Origin: Chloroflexi bacterium 44-23
GTDB taxonomy: Bacteria; Chloroflexota; Anaerolineae; Anaerolineales; Anaerolineaceae
Assembly: GCA_001899005.1 (NCBI GenBank)
Contig: MKUW01000025.1
Location: forward strand, 1-42,469
Length of the DNA: 42,469 bases
Direction: 5' to 3'
Part shown: positions 41,247 to 42,469 of the stretch, piece by piece
Position numbering within the stretch: position 1 is the stretch's first letter
Layout: the number at the start of each line of letters is the position of its first letter
Translations under genes and position numbers: made by a program
The notes under the pieces: generated by a model
Seen by the model: only the letters and a program-made list of their open reading frames with translations
Told to the model about the DNA's origin: nothing
Databases searched by the model: none

Positions 41247-42257
41247 ATGATTTATCCTGATTTGCCCTTGATTGATCTGCACCGCCACCTGGAAGGCAAC
41301 CTGCGCCTCGAAACCGTTTTAGAGCTGGCCCGCAAATTCAACGTAACATTACCGGCAGACACGGTGGAGGGATTGCGTCCGTACGTCCAGGTTTCTAGCC
41401 GTCAGCCAGGCGTAATGGCATTCATTGAAAAATTTAATTTACTCATGAAAGTGTTAGGTAATGAGCAAGCCTGTTTTCGAATTGCGCAGGAGGCTGTTCT
41501 GGATGCAGCCAATGAGGGAATTGATTATCTTGAGCTGCGTTTCAGCCCTGTATTCATGGCCGCTGATCATCAACTAAACCCGTCGGCAGTGGTAGAAGCA
41601 GTCCTGGCAGGTATTCAAGCCGCGGCAGCAGAATCCGGCATCCAGGTCAACCCCCTGGGAATCATTAGCCGCACCTACGGTCCGCAAGTTGCTGAGCAGG
41701 AGTTATCCGCTCTGTTGAGTTATGCAGATAAGATCCGCGGGCTGGATCTGGCTGGTGATGAAGCTAACTTTCCGGCACAATTATTCCTACCTCATTTTAA
41801 GAAGGCGCGCGATGTTGGCTGGCATATCACCGTACATGCCGGCGAAGCAGATGGTCCACAAAGCATCTGGGATTCCATCCGCCTGCTGGGCGCGGAACGC
41901 ATTGGGCATGGTCTGGCGGCCCGCCATGATGCGCAACTGCTCAAATATTTATTGGATCACCAAATCGGTATTGAATGCAACCTGACCAGCAATGTACAGA
42001 CCAGCTCGGTGGCTGATTATGTCAGTCATCCACTCAAGTTTTTTCTTGAAAAGAGGCTGCTGGCCTCAATCAATAGTGATGATCCGGGCATCAGCGCCAT
42101 TGATTTGCCATACGAATACAACGTGGCCGCTCCAAAGGCAGGCTTGAGTGAAACCCAGATTCGCCAGGCACAATTAAACGCCCTGGAAAGTGCCTTCTTA
42201 AATTCCCAGGAAAAGCTGGCTTTGTTCACAAAAAAGCAAAGTAATTCGCTTCTATAG
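41247..42257 (+). CDS. add: Adenosine deaminase family protein
   Basis: A 336-residue TIM-barrel metallohydrolase that deaminates adenosine (or a related purine). Zn2+ ligands H12 and H14 lie in LIDLHRHLEGNLR. Next come LELRFSPVFM, DLAGDEANFP, the HAGE motif (ITVHAGEADGP) with catalytic Glu, ERIGHGLAA, IECNLTSNVQT, and SINSDDPGISA with the metal/catalytic Asp pair. The frame is open upstream to 41076, but that part is low-complexity and unlike the family; ATG 41247 with AAAAGGA is the start. It is monocistronic, and a short palindrome (42330-42350) follows as possible terminator. Confidence 0.93.
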   Translation: MIYPDLPLIDLHRHLEGNLRLETVLELARKFNVTLPADTVEGLRPYVQVSSRQPGVMAFIEKFNLLMKVLGNEQACFRIAQEAVLDAANEGIDYLELRFSPVFMAADHQLNPSAVVEAVLAGIQAAAAESGIQVNPLGIISRTYGPQVAEQELSALLSYADKIRGLDLAGDEANFPAQLFLPHFKKARDVGWHITVHAGEADGPQSIWDSIRLLGAERIGHGLAARHDAQLLKYLLDHQIGIECNLTSNVQTSSVADYVSHPLKFFLEKRLLASINSDDPGISAIDLPYEYNVAAPKAGLSETQIRQAQLNALESAFLNSQEKLALFTKKQSNSLL

Positions 42258-42329
42258 GCAGCCGCTAGCTCTGGAAATTCCATCTATTACAGTGGCATGC
42301 GAGCCAGTTTTTCTATCATTACGAATTTT

Positions 42330-42350
42330 AGGTGACCCCGGTGCTCACCT
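42330..42350. terminator. Weak hairpin after adenosine deaminase
   Basis: AGGTGA and TCACCT arms enclose a 9-nt GC-rich loop and are followed by TTTATT. A plausible but weak terminator. Sequence from 42351 to the window end shows nothing recognisable. Confidence 0.4.
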
Positions 42351-42469
42351 TTATTCGCTGGCCACATCTTGGCGGTCCTTGCAAAATTGTGTATGTAGGT
42401 TGGGCATGCACGACTTACCATTTGAATCGCTGCGCTCAAATCAATGACGTGACATACAAAGAAAGCTGA

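Noticed and set aside
1..42469. tRNA, rRNA or CRISPR loci
   Set aside because: No cloverleaf with a TTCRANY T-loop and CCA-stem pairing, no rRNA-like conserved blocks and no spaced repeats were found by reading; short or divergent RNAs could be missed.

Overview
The window looks like chromosomal DNA of a mid-GC, probably anaerobic or microaerobic bacterium, most consistent with Chloroflexota (Anaerolineae-like). This is inferred from Thr/Pro/Ala-rich linkers in a lipoprotein, from the mix of small operons with long repeat-filled spacers, and from several protein types common in that group. No rRNA, tRNA or taxonomic marker is present, so the assignment stays tentative.

Layout. 0.3-4.9 kb (minus strand): a DUF1801 protein, a four-helix membrane protein, and an apparently autoregulated TetR/ABC-2 exporter operon (TetR, ATPase, two permeases) with a clear promoter and operator. 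5.2-8.6 kb (minus): a glycerol-3-phosphate dehydrogenase followed by an alkyl-DHAP-synthase-like flavoprotein. 9.0-9.95 kb: a MerR/GyrI-like regulator broken by two compensating frameshifts behind an intact MerR-type promoter. 9.95-11.5 kb: a repeat-rich spacer around a haem-binding protein. 11.5-14.6 kb: a methyltransferase, an FlK-type thioesterase, a LapA-like protein and, divergently, an acyl-ACP thioesterase. 14.8-15.5 kb: a peroxiredoxin whose peroxidatic cysteine codon is an in-frame TGA followed by a SECIS-like hairpin, probably a selenoprotein. 15.9-18.6 kb: threonine synthase and aspartokinase. 19.2-19.85 kb: a HigBA toxin-antitoxin pair with a palindromic operator.

20.1-25.1 kb: a two-component system divergent from a four-gene membrane redox cluster: a PepSY-like protein with a His/Asp tail, a Ser-rich membrane-anchored protein, ApbE, and a ferric-reductase-like bis-haem protein. 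No recognisable FMN-binding target of ApbE is present. 25.3-27.0 kb: an AT-rich pair (UDG-like Fe-S protein plus an unknown). 27.5-30.5 kb: a manganese (yybP-ykoY) riboswitch with promoter and terminator in front of a P2-type cation ATPase. 30.7-35 kb (minus): a membrane acyltransferase-like protein, a cyclopropane-fatty-acid synthase and an orphan AbiEi-like protein. 35.3-36.7 kb: an Asp-box beta-propeller protein translationally coupled to a MoaD-like protein ending in GG. 36.9-40.7 kb (minus): an Mrp-type ATPase, a GNAT-like protein and a META-domain lipoprotein. 41.2-42.3 kb: adenosine deaminase.

The spacers carry three repeat classes: arrays of 7-8 nt units, a dispersed element of about 120 bp (three copies), and GC-rich palindromes. 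The most notable items are the selenocysteine peroxiredoxin, the Mn riboswitch-ATPase unit and the ApbE/ferric-reductase cluster lacking a visible flavin carrier.
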